DNA of 64,000 bases from Glandiceps talaboti (Eukaryota > Hemichordata > Enteropneusta > Spengelidae): NCBI RefSeq assembly GCF_964340395.1, contig NC_135561.1, positions 21,149,740 through 21,213,739 on the forward strand, written 5' to 3'. This document shows, piece after piece, positions 24,350-39,000 of this stretch. The position numbers and the translations under genes are program-made. Within the stretch, counting starts at the first letter, position 1, and each line of letters starts with the position of its first letter. Under the pieces are notes generated by a model, which saw nothing but the letters and a program-made list of their open reading frames with translations, had not been told where the DNA came from and did not search any database.

Positions 24350-27300
24350 CATTTTATTGGTTAATACGTTGTTCGTGTAAATTGAAGACAAAAGTGTCAA
24401 AATAACAATACTTTAATTGAAAATACAAATTTCAAAACTGCATATAATAACTTACAAGATTAATGTTATCATAGAAAATGTCACGGATGTAACCAAATTT
24501 TCAAATAATATTCAACAATGTACAACATCAGAACCAAACAAAAAATATTATGGAAATGTCTTTAACAAGTTTATGCATACATGGCAACTTGTAAACCATT
24601 CTTTTCACATAATTATAAAGTAGTATCATTTCAATCATAAGCTGAGATAAGCCAAATTGTGGAGGTGAGATCAATACTTTAATATGTAAAGTGTCACTAA
24701 AAGAACATATTGCTCACTTCATATTCACAGTACTACATATTACTACATACTGGTGTGAAATTGATTGTGCTGATTATCAATTTAGGTTAAGGGAAAGGGG
24801 GGGGGGGGGGGTCTGAGACCTAATTAAAAGTTTACTCAACATTGAACTATTGATCTCGCCTTTTAGAGAGTTAAAAATTGAGTTAATTTGGCATCTTAAC
24901 AGGGTGGTTGATATTTCATTTGAAAATGTTAAACGCCAACCTGCTTTAATTCAACAATTCAGTATAGAAACTAGACAACGACCAGCTTCAGAAGAACCCA
25001 ATGACAGTTGGACTATGAGCAAGTTAATTAGACAGATACAACTAGTTATTGGGATATAGTGATGTAATCTATCATTGGTTGTTGATGTATTAAACTACAC
25101 ACACAGTCAATAGCGAGTTTTTCTCAAGAGGTGACATCTTCAACTTCATTTCTAACTTTAATGGAACTATTTATGGGAAGCCATGTGCATGGTATTCATA
25201 CCATGCTAAACCTGATAAGGCTGAACAACACAACGTATCTTGCAGTCTACCATGTGCAGTGATCTTACAAGTTACTGTGAACATTCTAGTACAGATGTAT
25301 CATCTTGTCTACAGGGTGATTTTATCTGCATGACAAAGATGGCTATCACATACCTGTGGCATATACCATTTACAATGATACAAAAAAAGTTTTAGTTTGT
25401 GTTTATCACACTTTCCCAATAGTATGTTGCCATAATAATAAGTAAGCATAGAATACTTTCCTATTCGTAGAATCGATCATGACAAATACATGAATATTAC
25501 AGCTTACAAAAATAGTTCATAAAAGTCACGTTCATATATTTACAAGTCACATACATAGAAAACTTACAAAAGTAGAAAGGTGTTATCTGAAAAAATTCTA
25601 CAGCCTCCACTGTCAGTATGGTGTAGATGTTCTGCTAAAATAGGCATCTGTGATTACATGAGAAAGGGTTTATTTTTGTTTTGTTTCGAGTAATTTGTTT
25701 TTAGATCAAATCATTCCCATTTCCATAACTGTAATACATGTAAATGACAGTAGTGTGAGGAGTTAACATGATCAAGAAGAGATTGATAATTTATAAAACT
25801 TTGCAGTAATGGCTAATCAGAACAGTGCCAATATCAAAGGTGTACTTGTCTAATTCAAAATTCAATTATTTTCTTTTAAGCAAGGCACATAGGTATAGAA
25901 AGCTGAGCAAATAAATATAACAGTATCTTTCTGTTTACAATGTCTTGATCCAGTTGAAAGTCATGAACATCAATTAAACTCAAAGACCTTCAGTTTATAT
26001 TCTGCAAAGGACAGAATTAAAATAAAGGAAAACCACAATTCGAAATGCAGTGTTCAATTATAAATCTGGCATGAAAATTCCTAAATAGCTTTGTTAATAA
26101 TCTTACTAGCTTTCTCGGTAGCTTTGTTGCCATATCAAATAATGAGTAAATACTATGGCAAAGTCCCACCTTCTTAAAATTACCATGTGGATGAGAAATT
26201 GGTATCCATTTTCAATTTCCCAATATAATACAAAACTACTACGTGTTTTTACAGGGAAAGAATGTGAAACAACATATACAAAGTCCTTCTTTTTGAACTC
26301 AAAAAATTGCAGAAACATTGTATATGTGTAGCTGTTTGTTACTGTACAATAACAAACCTTTTATACATTATTCAGCTTTTTGTAAGTTATTGAGATACAA
26401 CCAAGGACTTGCTACCTATTCTTTCACATTGTTTGCACAGTAAAGTTGTTTTCTAAATTAAAAATCAAACATAAAATACCCACTTCTAATTCACATGGTT
26501 GTACATTTCTTCATATTTTTAGTTAGTAAATTGTACATCATTTCAAAATATTGCAAACAATGAACTTTTCTGGGATATCAACAAATTGAGCGAGCAAAAT
26601 TGTAAGAAGTATTAGAAAATATTAGGAGCTAGGTCTTTTTGATGATATCCAAGATTATTATCTTCAACTCTCATTCAAATCTTGGGATCAATGATGTTTC
26701 ATTCTGTGAGAAGAAAGATAAAGAAAACTTACATCAGCTTAAAGGCCCATGTTGGATTATGACATTTTCTGTGAGAAAAACTCTTGTCTGGCAGAGCTAT
26801 AAAAAATTTTGTTCCAAAACAAAAGAATTATTATGACTCCTCCATTGGCGTGGAGTTTTAAAGTTGAAAATGACTGTGGAAAATGAAACATGCAAACTTC
26901 AATAGATAACAGTACAGTAGGAAGCAGTACATGAATACCTAGATATTTGAACGGAGGAGTAAAGAGGCCTGTTTAGTAAGTATTCATACACAGAATATTC
27001 AAAATATCATGATCAATTTTTGTCATGAAAACAAGTTGACTATACAGGAATGTTAATGTGAGAGGTATTTGTTTTTTGAACAAAATGCTGTAACGGTTGC
27101 ATGTACTATGACCTGCCTGGAATATAGCCTGGTGATTCCAAATCTACTTAATTGTAATTTACCCTCTTGTTGAATTATGGAATTAATGCTACCTCTCAAT
27201 CTACAAGATGGTGGACTAAACACACATCAAACCAGTTTTTAAGCCAAATAGTGATTTTGTGAAGTATTTAATGAGAAACAAGTCTTCGCAGAATACACAG

Positions 27301-27907
27301 TCCCCTAACACACTACAATGTGTCTGTGATAGGAAGAAATTGGTTTGATTTAGATAATTGGCCCTGAAGGTCAAGGTAAAAGGTCAAGGTCTCCAAAGAT
27401 ACCTTGCATCTGATAATATGGGGTAGACAGTGCACTTGAGTGGAGTGTCTGTGTATTACAGTTTTTAAGTTTTGCAACAAATATTGAACTTTAACTACAA
27501 ATACGGCCACCCTTCAGTCAAATTTGCATATATGAAAAAACAAATTGATGTGCATATGTCCCATATAATGTGTCACTTGTGTGCCACATTTAAGACAGAG
27601 CCCATCGCAATAGCCCCCACCTTCGGGGCTCAAAGGAGAGAGAATGAATGGATTAAATTCATGTGAAAGGCATTGTTGAGACCCAGTTTATGCTACTAAT
27701 AAACAAACACCCCACCCCCACCCCCACCCCAATAAATGGGGAAGCTGGGGCATTGATTCATCAACACTTTACCCATAATTCAGTAGTTTATCGTCTGTAC
27801 ACTTGGATTAATGATCATATATCTTAGCCTGTAGAGCAAACGTTATAAATATTAAATGGAATGCTATATCAAGAGGGAGAATCCAAGTTTACCTTTGAGA
27901 GACAAAG
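24350..27907 (-). other. Probable 3' UTR or downstream flank of gene B
   Basis: AT-rich unique sequence with almost no repeats, unlike its surroundings, directly follows the gene B stop codon. AATAAA on the minus strand occurs near 24350. The UTR assignment is an inference from position and texture only. Confidence 0.3.
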
Positions 27908-28014
27908 CTATTTGTCTGCCTTGTTGCCACATTTCTCTACAACGAGAATAATGATGATGAGAACTATGACTTCTGCCATTGTACCAAAGAAAATATATAA
28001 TGCTTCCATACCAT
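27908..28014 (-). CDS. Gene B exon 5: transmembrane helix and tail
   Basis: Acceptor TTTTTTCTAG before 28014; phase 1. It encodes GMEALYIFFGTMAEV, then a run of Ile/Leu/Val, then EKCGNKADK and TAG at 27910-27908. A strong donor-like CAAAGGTAAAC follows about 15 bases after the stop. Confidence 0.9.
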
Positions 28015-31000
28015 CTAGAAAAAAATGAAGAAAAACACTGAATCTCTATCAAACAAATAGAATAACTTATATGAACAGGCTTATTTGTAGAATTTACAAG
28101 AGATAATGAAATAGCATCAGTTTTAATTAAAAAACCCATTATTTTTATTGTGATGTCTCAATGTAATGCCTTCTTTGTCTCTGAAGTAATGTTAATGCAA
28201 TGTCTTTTCCCTCATGTCTGTGTCCGTGTGTCTCTATCGCTTTGTTTGTCTGTCTGTCTGTCTGTCTGTGTCTGTCTGAATCGGTGACACAATGTGCAAG
28301 TGTCTCACAATTGAGCTATATCCCCAGCTTTTGATTCTGGCGGCTTCGCTTCTGTTTATGTATTCATATTTCTGCCTTTCTGCCTCTCAGTCTGTCTTTC
28401 TATTTATTGGTTTTCTCGATTTCTCTTCCTAATATTTGTGCACATGTACAGAGCATTACAGAAACAGAATGATTGTCACTACGTATGATAATCTCTTACA
28501 GAAAGGTATATCATAAATGTCACATATGATGTCATACCCCTTAGCAAAGACTTCATATGATGTCATACCCCTTAGCAAAGACTTCATATGATATCATACC
28601 CCTTAGCAAAGACTTCATATGATGTCATACCCCTTAGCAAAGACTTCATATGATATCATACCCCTTAGCAAAGACTTCATATGATATCATACCCCTTAGC
28701 AAAGACTTCATATGATATCATACCCCTTAGCAAAGACTTCATATGATGTCATACCCCTTAGCAAAGACTTCATATGATATCATACCCCTTAGCAAAGACT
28801 TCATATGATATCATACCCCTTAGCAAAGACTTCATATGATATCATACCCCTTAGTAAAGACTTCATATGATATCATACCCCTTAGTAAAGACTTCATATG
28901 ATGTCATACCCCTTAGTAAAGACTTCATATGATATCATACCCCTTAGTAAAGACTTCATATGATGTCATACCCCTTAGTAAAGACTTCATATGATGTCAT
29001 ACCCCTTAGCAAAGACTTCATATGATGTCATACCCCTTAGCAAAGACTTCATATGATGTCATACCCCTTAGCAAAGACTTCATGTGATGTCATGCCCCTT
29101 AGCAAAGACTTCATATGATGTCATACCCCTTAGCAAAGACTTCATATGATGTCATACCCCTTAGCAAAGACTTCATGTGATGTCATGCCCCTTAGCAAAG
29201 ACTTCATATGATGTCATACCCCTTAGCAAAGACTTCATATGATGTCATACCCCTTAGCAAAGACTTCATATGATGTCATACCCCTTAGCAAAGACTTCAT
29301 ATGATGTCATACCCCTTAGCAAAGACTTCATGTGATGTCATGCCCCTTAGCAAAGACTTCATATGATGTCATACCCCTTAGCAAAGACTTCATATGATGT
29401 CATACCCCTTAGCAAAGACTTCATGTGATGTCATGCCCCTTAGCAAAGACTTCATATGATGTCATACCCCTTAGCAAAGACTTCATATGATGTCATACCC
29501 CTTAGCAAAGACTTCATATGATGTCATGCCCCTTAGCAAAGACTTCATATGATATCATACCCCTTAGCAAAGACTTCACATGATGTCATGCCCCTTAGCA
29601 AAGACTTCATATGATGTCATACCCCTTAGCAAAGACTTCATATGATATCATACCCCTTAGCAAAGACTTCATATGATGTCATACCCCTTAGCAAAGACTT
29701 CATATGATATCATGCCCCTTAGCAAAGACTTCATATGATGTCATACCCCTTAGCAAAGACTTCATATGATGTCATACCCCTTAGCAAAGACTTCATATCA
29801 TGTCATACCCCTTAGCAAAGACTTCATATGATGTCATACCCCTTAGCAAAGACTTCATATGATGTCATACCCCTTAGCAAAGACTTCATATGATATCATA
29901 CCCCTTAGCAAAGACTTCATATGATGTCATACCCCTTAGCAAAGACTTCATATGATGTCATACCCCTTAGCAAAGACTTCATATGATGTCATGCCCCTTA
30001 GCAAAGACTTCATATCATGTCATACCCCTTAGCAAAGACTTCATATCATGTCATACCCCTTAGCAAAGACTTCATATGATGTCATACCCCTTAGCAAAGA
30101 CTTCATATCATGTCATACCCCTTAGCAAAGACTTCATATGATGTCATGCCCCTTAGCAAATACTTCATATGATATCATACCCCTTAGCAAAGACTTCATA
30201 TGATGTCATACCCCTTAGCAAAGACTTCATATGATGTCATGCCCCTTAGCAAAGACTTCATATGATGTCATGCCCCTTAGCAAAGACTTCATATGATGTC
30301 ATACCCCTTAGCAAAGACTTCACATGATATCATACCCCTTAGCAAATACTTCATATGATATCATACCCCTTAGCAAAGACTTCATATGATGTTATGCCCC
30401 TTAGCAAAGACTTCATATGATGTCATGCCCCTTAGCAAAGACTTCATATGATGTCATGCCCCTTAGCAAAGACTTCACATGATGTCATACCCCTTAGCAA
30501 AGACTTCACATGATATCATACCCCTTAGCAAAGACTTCACATGATGTCATACCCCTTAGCAAAGACTTCACATGATATCATACCCCTTAGCAAAGACTTC
30601 ACATGATATCATACCCCTTAGCAAATACTTCATATGATATCATACCCCTTAGCAAAGACTTCACATGATGTCATGCCCCTTAGCAAAGACTTCATATGAT
30701 GTCATACCCCTTAGCAAAGACTTCACATGATGTCATGCCCCTTAGCAAAGACTTCATATGATGTCATGCCCCTTAGCAAAGACTTCACATGATATCATAC
30801 CCCTTAGCAAATACTTCATATGATATCATACCCCTTAGCAAAGACTTCACATGATGTCATGCCCCTTAGCAAAGACTTCATATGATGTCATACCCCTTAG
30901 CAAAGACTTCACATGATGTCATGCCCCTTAGCAAAGACTTCATATGATGTCATGCCCCTTAGCAAAGACTTCACATGATGTCATGCCCCTTAGCAAAGAC

Positions 31001-34000
31001 TTCATATGATGTCATGCCCCTTAGCAAAGACTTCATATGATGTCATACCCCTTAGCAAAGACTTCATATGATGTCATACCCCTTAGCAAAGACTTCATAT
31101 GATGTCATGCCCCTTAGCAAAGACTTCACATGATGTCATGCCCCTTAGCAAAGACTTCATATGATGTCATACCCCTTAGCAAAGACTTCACATGATATCA
31201 TACCCCTTAGCAAAGACTTCATATGATATCATACCCCTTAGCAAAGACTTCATATGATATCATACCCCTTAGCAAAGACTTCATATGATATCATACCCCT
31301 TAGCAAAGACTTCACATGATGTCATACCCCTTAGCAAAGACTTCATATGATGTCATACCCCTTAGCAAAGACTTCATATGATGTCATACCCCTTAGCAAA
31401 GACTTCATATGATATCATACCCCTTAGCAAAGACTTCATATGATGTCATACCCCTTAGCAAAGACTTCATATGATGTCATGCCCCTTAGCAAAGACTTCA
31501 TATGATATCATACCCCTTAGCAAAGACTTCACATGATGTCATACCCCTTAGCAAAGACTTCACATGATGTCATACCCCTTAGCAAAGACTTCATATGATG
31601 TCATACCCCTTAGCAAAGACTTCATATGATATCATACCCCTTAGCAAAGACTTCATATGATGTCATACCCCTTAGCAAAGACTTCATATCATGTCATACC
31701 CCTTAGCAAAGACTTCATATGATATCATACCCCTTAGCAAAGACTTCATATGATATCATACCCCTTAGCAAAGACTTCATATCATGTCATACCCCTTAGC
31801 AAAGACTTCATATGATGTTATGCCCCTTAGCAAAGACTTCATATCATGTCATACCCCTTAGCAAAGACTTCATATGATGTTATGCCCCTTAGCAAAGACT
31901 TCACATGATGTCATACCCCTTAGCAAAGACTTCATATGATGTTATGCCCCTTAGCAAAGACTTCATATCATGTCATACCCCTTAGCAAAGACTTCATATC
32001 ATGTCATACCCCTTAGCAAAGACTTCACATGATGTCATACCCCTTAGCAAAGACTTCACATGATGTCATACCCCTTAGCAAAGACTTCATATGATGTCAT
32101 ACCCCTTAGCAAAGACTTCATATGATATCATACCCCTTAGCAAAGACTTCATATGATGTCATACCCCTTAGCAAAGACTTCATATCATGTCATACCCCTT
32201 AGCAAAGACTTCATATGATATCATACCCCTTAGCAAAGACTTCATATGATATCATACCCCTTAGCAAAGACTTCATATCATGTCATACCCCTTAGCAAAG
32301 ACTTCATATGATGTTATGCCCCTTAGCAAAGACTTCATATCATGTCATACCCCTTAGCAAAGACTTCATATGATGTTATGCCCCTTAGCAAAGACTTCAT
32401 ATCATGTCATACCCCTTAGCAAAGACTTCATATGATGTTATGCCCCTTAGCAAAGACTTCATATGATGTCATGCCCCTTAGCAAAGACTTCATATGATGT
32501 CATGTCCCTTAGCAAAGACTTCATATCATGTCATGCCCCCTAGCAAAGACTTCATATGATGTCATGCCCCTTAGCAAATACTTCATATGATGTCATGTCC
32601 CTTAGCAAAGACTTCATATCATGTCATGTCCCTTAGCAAAGACTTCACATGATGTCATACCCCTTAGCAAATACTTCATATGATGTCATACCCCTTAGCA
32701 AAGACTTCATATGATGTCATACCCCTTAGCAAAGACTTCATATGATGTCATACCCCTTAGCAAAGACTTCACATGATGTCATACCCCTTAACAAATGCTT
32801 CATATGATGTCATGCCCCTTAGCAAATACTTCACATGATGTCATACCCCTTAGCAAAGACTTCACATGATGTCATGTCCATTAATTAAGATGTCATATAT
32901 CATGCCCCTCAATTACCTAAGATGTAATGTGATATCATGCCCCTTAACAAAGATGTCACATGATGTCGTGTCTGGTACCTAATAAATATGTCATATGACA
33001 TCATATATCTTTCCTATGAGGTCATATGTTACCCAAGATATGATATGTTATATCCGTTTCCTAAGACATCATATAGTATCATGTGCCTTAATTAAAGGTG
33101 GCATATTAATAATGTCACATTCATTATCTGTGATGTCATATGATATGTTGTATCACTTACCTAAGACATCAAGCTCAAATTTTTCGCTGACAGAGCTATG
33201 GCTGTTGGAAGCGTTACACAGATAAGTCCCCTTGTCATCTGTCTCAATTCTACGGATAACTAAAGTTGCATACACCAAATGCTGCTGGTCGTCTTCCGTC
33301 ATTGAAATAAAGATACGGCCATCGTACTGGTCTTCAAGCTTCTTATTACCTTTGAACCACGATATTGTTGAGAGTGGGTAGCTGGTAGCATTGCACTCAA
33401 TGAACACAGATTCTCCTTCCTCTCGACTTGCAGTGTTTGAGATGCTCATGTCAACCAGACCTATTGGTACACAGGGTAAAGTTTAGTACTTGGAGTATGA
33501 CTATGAGTGAAGGGAGTGGTGAGCCAAATTAAAACTGTACTGTGTGTTTCCTATAACTCCGTATCAATTAGGGTAACTATAAGGGTATCTATCAGGGGAC
33601 TAAAATATTCTACATGAATCCCTCAAGTATTGAACAGTTTAATGGAGCCATAGATGACATGATTTTAAATATCCAAAAAATAGAACCAATGGCATTATAA
33701 CACAACTGTATTTGGCTGTTGCTACATGTATAGGCATGGTTTTGTTACTAGGCATGTTGGTTACATTTTTGCAATCATTACTCACCTACCTACCCATCCC
33801 AGGTTTCATCTTTGGAATATACATCATCATTTGGCTGTTGCTATGGGTGTGGTCTTGTTGCTTGGAATATTTGCATACATTTTTAAAATCTTTATTCGCT
33901 TACCTAACCATCCCTGTTCTTATCTTTGTAATATGCATAATCATTTCACTGTTGCTAAGGGCATGGTCATGGTTGGTAGGGCCAGTTGTGTCAAAATGGT

Positions 34001-35811
34001 TTGAATAATAACTGCAGAATAACACCTCCTGAAACATTCCCACTGATTTCATTGAAATGATTTCATGACATCAATAAAACTATAACCTTTCATTTCTAGG
34101 CTGAGTCAAAGCATTTTCTCACACCAAGAATCATGTTTTTCGACCCAAAATGCACATTTCTGATGCGCTCATTTTCATTTGAACAATTTCCCATTTATAC
34201 GCCCTAAGTATTGTCCCAAGGTTTTTTAAGTCATTTACACACATACACACGCACACACACATGCACACACTCACACATGCTTGTGAATAGTGTCATATAC
34301 ACTGTTAACAGTTGTCTTTTTTGTAATTTATCTTTAGTACTAATACTATTTTTGTTAATGAAATAGAATTAAACCATGGTGTGCGATGTATGTTCGATGA
34401 ATTCAAGATGATTGTTCTGGCCCGCAATACTTTCATTTATATGAATTATTCATGAGTGCCCTCATATATTTGCAAATGTAGCATTTTTGTGTGCATGCGA
34501 CTACTAGTACTATGAAACCATTCCTGAATGACACAGTTTACCGACAGGTAATCAATCAAGATCCATTTAGTTATAAGTATCTTTATCATTTTCTAATAAT
34601 TATGGCCTTCTGAAATGGTTTCATACTTCAGAGTTCCACTTCACATGCATGATTGCGTGTCCAAGTTGTTAGGTTGTCCACCATGATTATGTTAATATTA
34701 TGCTAATTTGGTCACAAGGGGGAGCTTCAGGGTTGGTACAGACATTGGATTATATTAATGTGTTCAAATGTTCAGTGAGAGTGGCACGCTTTCTGTACAG
34801 AGTGTGCACTGTACATGCTGATTGTTATATTGTATGTTATAGGTTATGTATCTGCACACAATTAGTAATAAATACTCAAATATTTCAAAAGTTGTTTTTG
34901 GAATATGACAAAATAGAATTCGCATCTGAATAGACTAGATGTGATATATTATAGATGGAAACTTAATTTGTAGTACGTACTTATAATATCAACTTCGTCT
35001 ACGGCTTGTAGGACATCTCCACGTTGTAACTTATCTGTAATGTTAACAATACATCGATAAATGCCAGCATCGGTGATTGCACTCTCTAAGATGGTAAGCA
35101 CGTTGTCTTTGATAACAATCCTGTTATTTCTGCTTTTGATGTCTTCACCATTTTTGGACCATTCCACATCCGCCAGATAGTTTGTGTTGCAAGTCAATGT
35201 AATGTTATTTCCTGGTGCAATTATCGGGTCTGTTGGATCACTTGTTAGTTGAACCTGTGGAGCTGTGAAATAGAAACCAATTTATAAAAAATGATGACAT
35301 TCACAACAAGGTTATTTTGTAATAACAGGGAAATGAAAGATAGTAGAATGTTACTATAGAAATCTAACCTAAAGTAATATATGCATACAGACATATAGGT
35401 AGGTAGGTAGGTAGATGTGTGGGTGAGTAAGTAAGTAGGTAGGTAGGTAGATGTGTGGGTGAGTAAGTAACTAGGTAGGTAGGTAGATGTGTGGGTGAGT
35501 AAGTAACTAGGTAGGTAGGTAGATGTGTGGGTGAGTAAGTAACTAGGTAGTTAGGTAGATGTGTGGGTGAGTAAGTAACTAGGTAGGTAGGTAGATGTGT
35601 GGGTGAGTAAGTAACTAGGTAGGTAGGTAGATGTGTGGGTGAGTAAGTAACTAGGTAGGTAGGTAGATGTGTGGGTGAGTAAGTAACTAGGTAGGTAGGT
35701 AGATGTGTGGGTGAGTAAGTAACTAGGTAGGGATTTGAAGAAAGTGGGTGGATATACAGGGTAAGCAGGCTGTCATGTAATGATGTATTTCTATTTCTAT
35801 TCCTCTCTATC

Positions 35812-35843
<32 letters not shown>

Positions 35844-35972
35844 AAGTCTGTGTCTGTCAGTCTGTCTGTAAGTCTGTGTCTGTCTGTCAGTCTCTCTGTC
35901 TGTAAGTCTGTGTCTGTCTGTCTACCTGGAAGATTTAGATGTATGTATGTATGTATGAATGTATGTATGTGC

Positions 35973-36009
<37 letters not shown>

Positions 36010-39000
36010 CAAAAATATAAATTACACACGTACACTGGAATACTTCAAGTGTTGTAGACAACTGACCACCACCGGTAGTACATATGTATAACCCCTCGTC
36101 CTCTTCTACTAAATTAGATATAGTAAGAATACTTTCTTTTGGCAGTTTCACCTGTATGCCAAATCGATCCATGCCATCCATAAGCTCACTTCCACTAGTA
36201 GAACCCTTGTACCAGCGTACATCATCTGGGTCAGCATCAGTTGTGCAGGTGATAGAGATCTCCTCTCCAACAAGGTACTTAGGCTCACTTGGAGAGATGC
36301 CAATTGCTGTAATAAAGTATGGAAATACAAGGTTCGTTAGTATTTATTTTGTATACGCTGAGATATTTGGGCTTTGTGATAAAATTGCTGAACATGCCGA
36401 TGAGTTGATTTAGTTGTTACAAGCATGGAATTGTGAAAAGAACTAGGCAAGCGCAGCTAGCATGACTGAATATTTTGCAAAATGACTGAAGAAAGACAGA
36501 TATATATGTACATACGTATACAGATAGAAAGACAGATATATATGTACATACGTATACAGATAGAAAGACAGAGAGATATATGTACATACGTATACAGATA
36601 GATAGAAAGACAGAGAGATATATGTACATACGTATACAGATAGAAAGACAGAGAGATATGTACATACGTATACAGATAGAAAGACAGATATATATGTACA
36701 TACGTATACAGATAGAAAGACAGAGAGATATATGTACATACGTATACAGATAGAAAGACAGAGAGATATATGTACATACGTATACAGATAGAAAGACAGA
36801 GAGATATATGTACATACGTATACAGATAGAAAGACAGAGAGATATATGTACATACGTATACAGATAGAAAGACAGAGAGATATATGTACATACGTATACA
36901 GATAGAAAGACAGAGAGATATATGTACATACGTATACAGATAGAAAGACAGAGAGATATATGTACATACGTATACAGATAGAAAGACAGAGAGATATATG
37001 TACATACGTATACAGATAGAAAGACAGAGAGATATATGTACATACGTATACAGATAGATAGAAAGACAGAGAGATATATGTACATACGTATACAGATAGA
37101 TAGAAAGACAGAGAGATATATGTACATACGTATACAGATAGATAGAAAGACAGAGAGATATATGTACATACGTATACAGATAGATAGAAAGACAGAGAGA
37201 TATATGTACATACGTATACAGATAGAAAGACAGAGATATATATGTACATACGTATACAGATAGATAGAAAGACAGAGAGATATATGTACATACGTATACA
37301 GATAGATAGAAAGACAGAGAGATATATGTACATACGTATACAGATAGATAGAAAGACAGAGAGATATATGTACATACGTATACAGATAGATAGAAAGACA
37401 GAGAGATATATGTACATACGTATACAGATAGAAAGACAGAGATATATATGTACATACGTATACAGATAGAAAGACAGAGAGATATATGTACATACGTATA
37501 CAGATAGAAAGACAGAGAGATATATGTACATACGTACACAGATAGAAAGACAGAGAGATATATGTACATACGTATACAGATAGAAAGACAGAGATATATA
37601 TGTACATACGTATACAGATAGAAAGACAGAGAGATATATGTACATACGTATACAGATAGAAAGACAGAGAGATATATGTACATACGTACACAGATAGAAA
37701 GACAGAGAGATATATGTACATACGTATACAGATAGAAAGACAGAGATATATATGTACATACGTATACAGATAGATAGAAAGACAGAGAGATATATGTACA
37801 TACGTATACAGATAGAAAGACAGAGATATATATGTACATACGTATACAGATAGATAGAAAGACAGTGATATATGTACATACGTATACAGATAGAAAGACA
37901 GAGAGATATATGTACATACGTATACAGATAGAAAGACAGAGAGATATATGTACATATGTATACAGATAGAAAGACAGAGATATATGTACATACGTATACA
38001 GATAGAAAGACAGAGAGATATATGTACATATGTATACAGATAGAAAGACAGAGAGATATATGTACATACGTATACAGATAGATAGACAGATATATATGTA
38101 CATACGTATACAGATAGAAAGACAGAGAGATATATGTACATACGTATACAGATAGAAAGACAGAGAGATATATGTACATACGTATACAGATAGAAAGACA
38201 GAGAGATATATGTACATACGTATACAGATAGAAAGACAGAGATATATATGTACATACGTATACAGATAGAAAGACAGAGAGATATATGTACATACGTATA
38301 CAGATAGAAAGACAGAGAGATATATGTACATACGTATACAGATAGAAAGACAGAGAGATATATGTACATACGTATACAGATAGAAAGACAGAGAGATATA
38401 TGTACATACGTATACAGATAGAAAGACAGAGAGATATATGTACATACGTATACAGATAGAAAGACAGAGATATATGTACATACGTACACAGATAGAAAGA
38501 CAGAGAGATATATGTACATACGTATACAGATAGAAAGACAGAGATATATGTACATACATACACAGATAGAAAGACAGAGAGATATATGTACATACGTATA
38601 CAGATAGAAAGACAGAGATATATGTACATACGTACACAGATAGAAAGACAGAGAGATATATGTACATACGTATACAGATTGAAAGACAGTGATATATGTA
38701 CATACGTATACAGATAGATAGAAAGACAGAGATATATGTACATACGTATACAGATAGAAAGACAGAGAGATATATGTACATACGTATACAGATAGAAAGA
38801 CAGAGAGATATGTACATACGTATACAGATAGAAAGACAGATATATATGTACATACGTATACAGATAGAAAGACAGAGAGATATGTACATACGTATACAGA
38901 TAGAAAGACAGAGAGATATATGTACATACGTATACAGATAGAAAGACAGAGAGATATGTACATACGTATACAGATAGAAAGACAGAGAGATATATGTACA

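Noticed and set aside
24850-25059. 69-residue plus frame with normal-looking composition
   Set aside because: Isolated, no splice context, and lies in the presumed 3' flank of gene B; not recognised as any family.
28521-32880. CRISPR-like regular repeats
   Set aside because: Units are head-to-tail at 31 bp with no unique spacers, in a eukaryotic intron.
33712-34008. Plus-strand frame with apparent transmembrane repeats
   Set aside because: It is the ~115-bp tandem repeat, about a multiple of 3, translated; the same unit elsewhere is not open.
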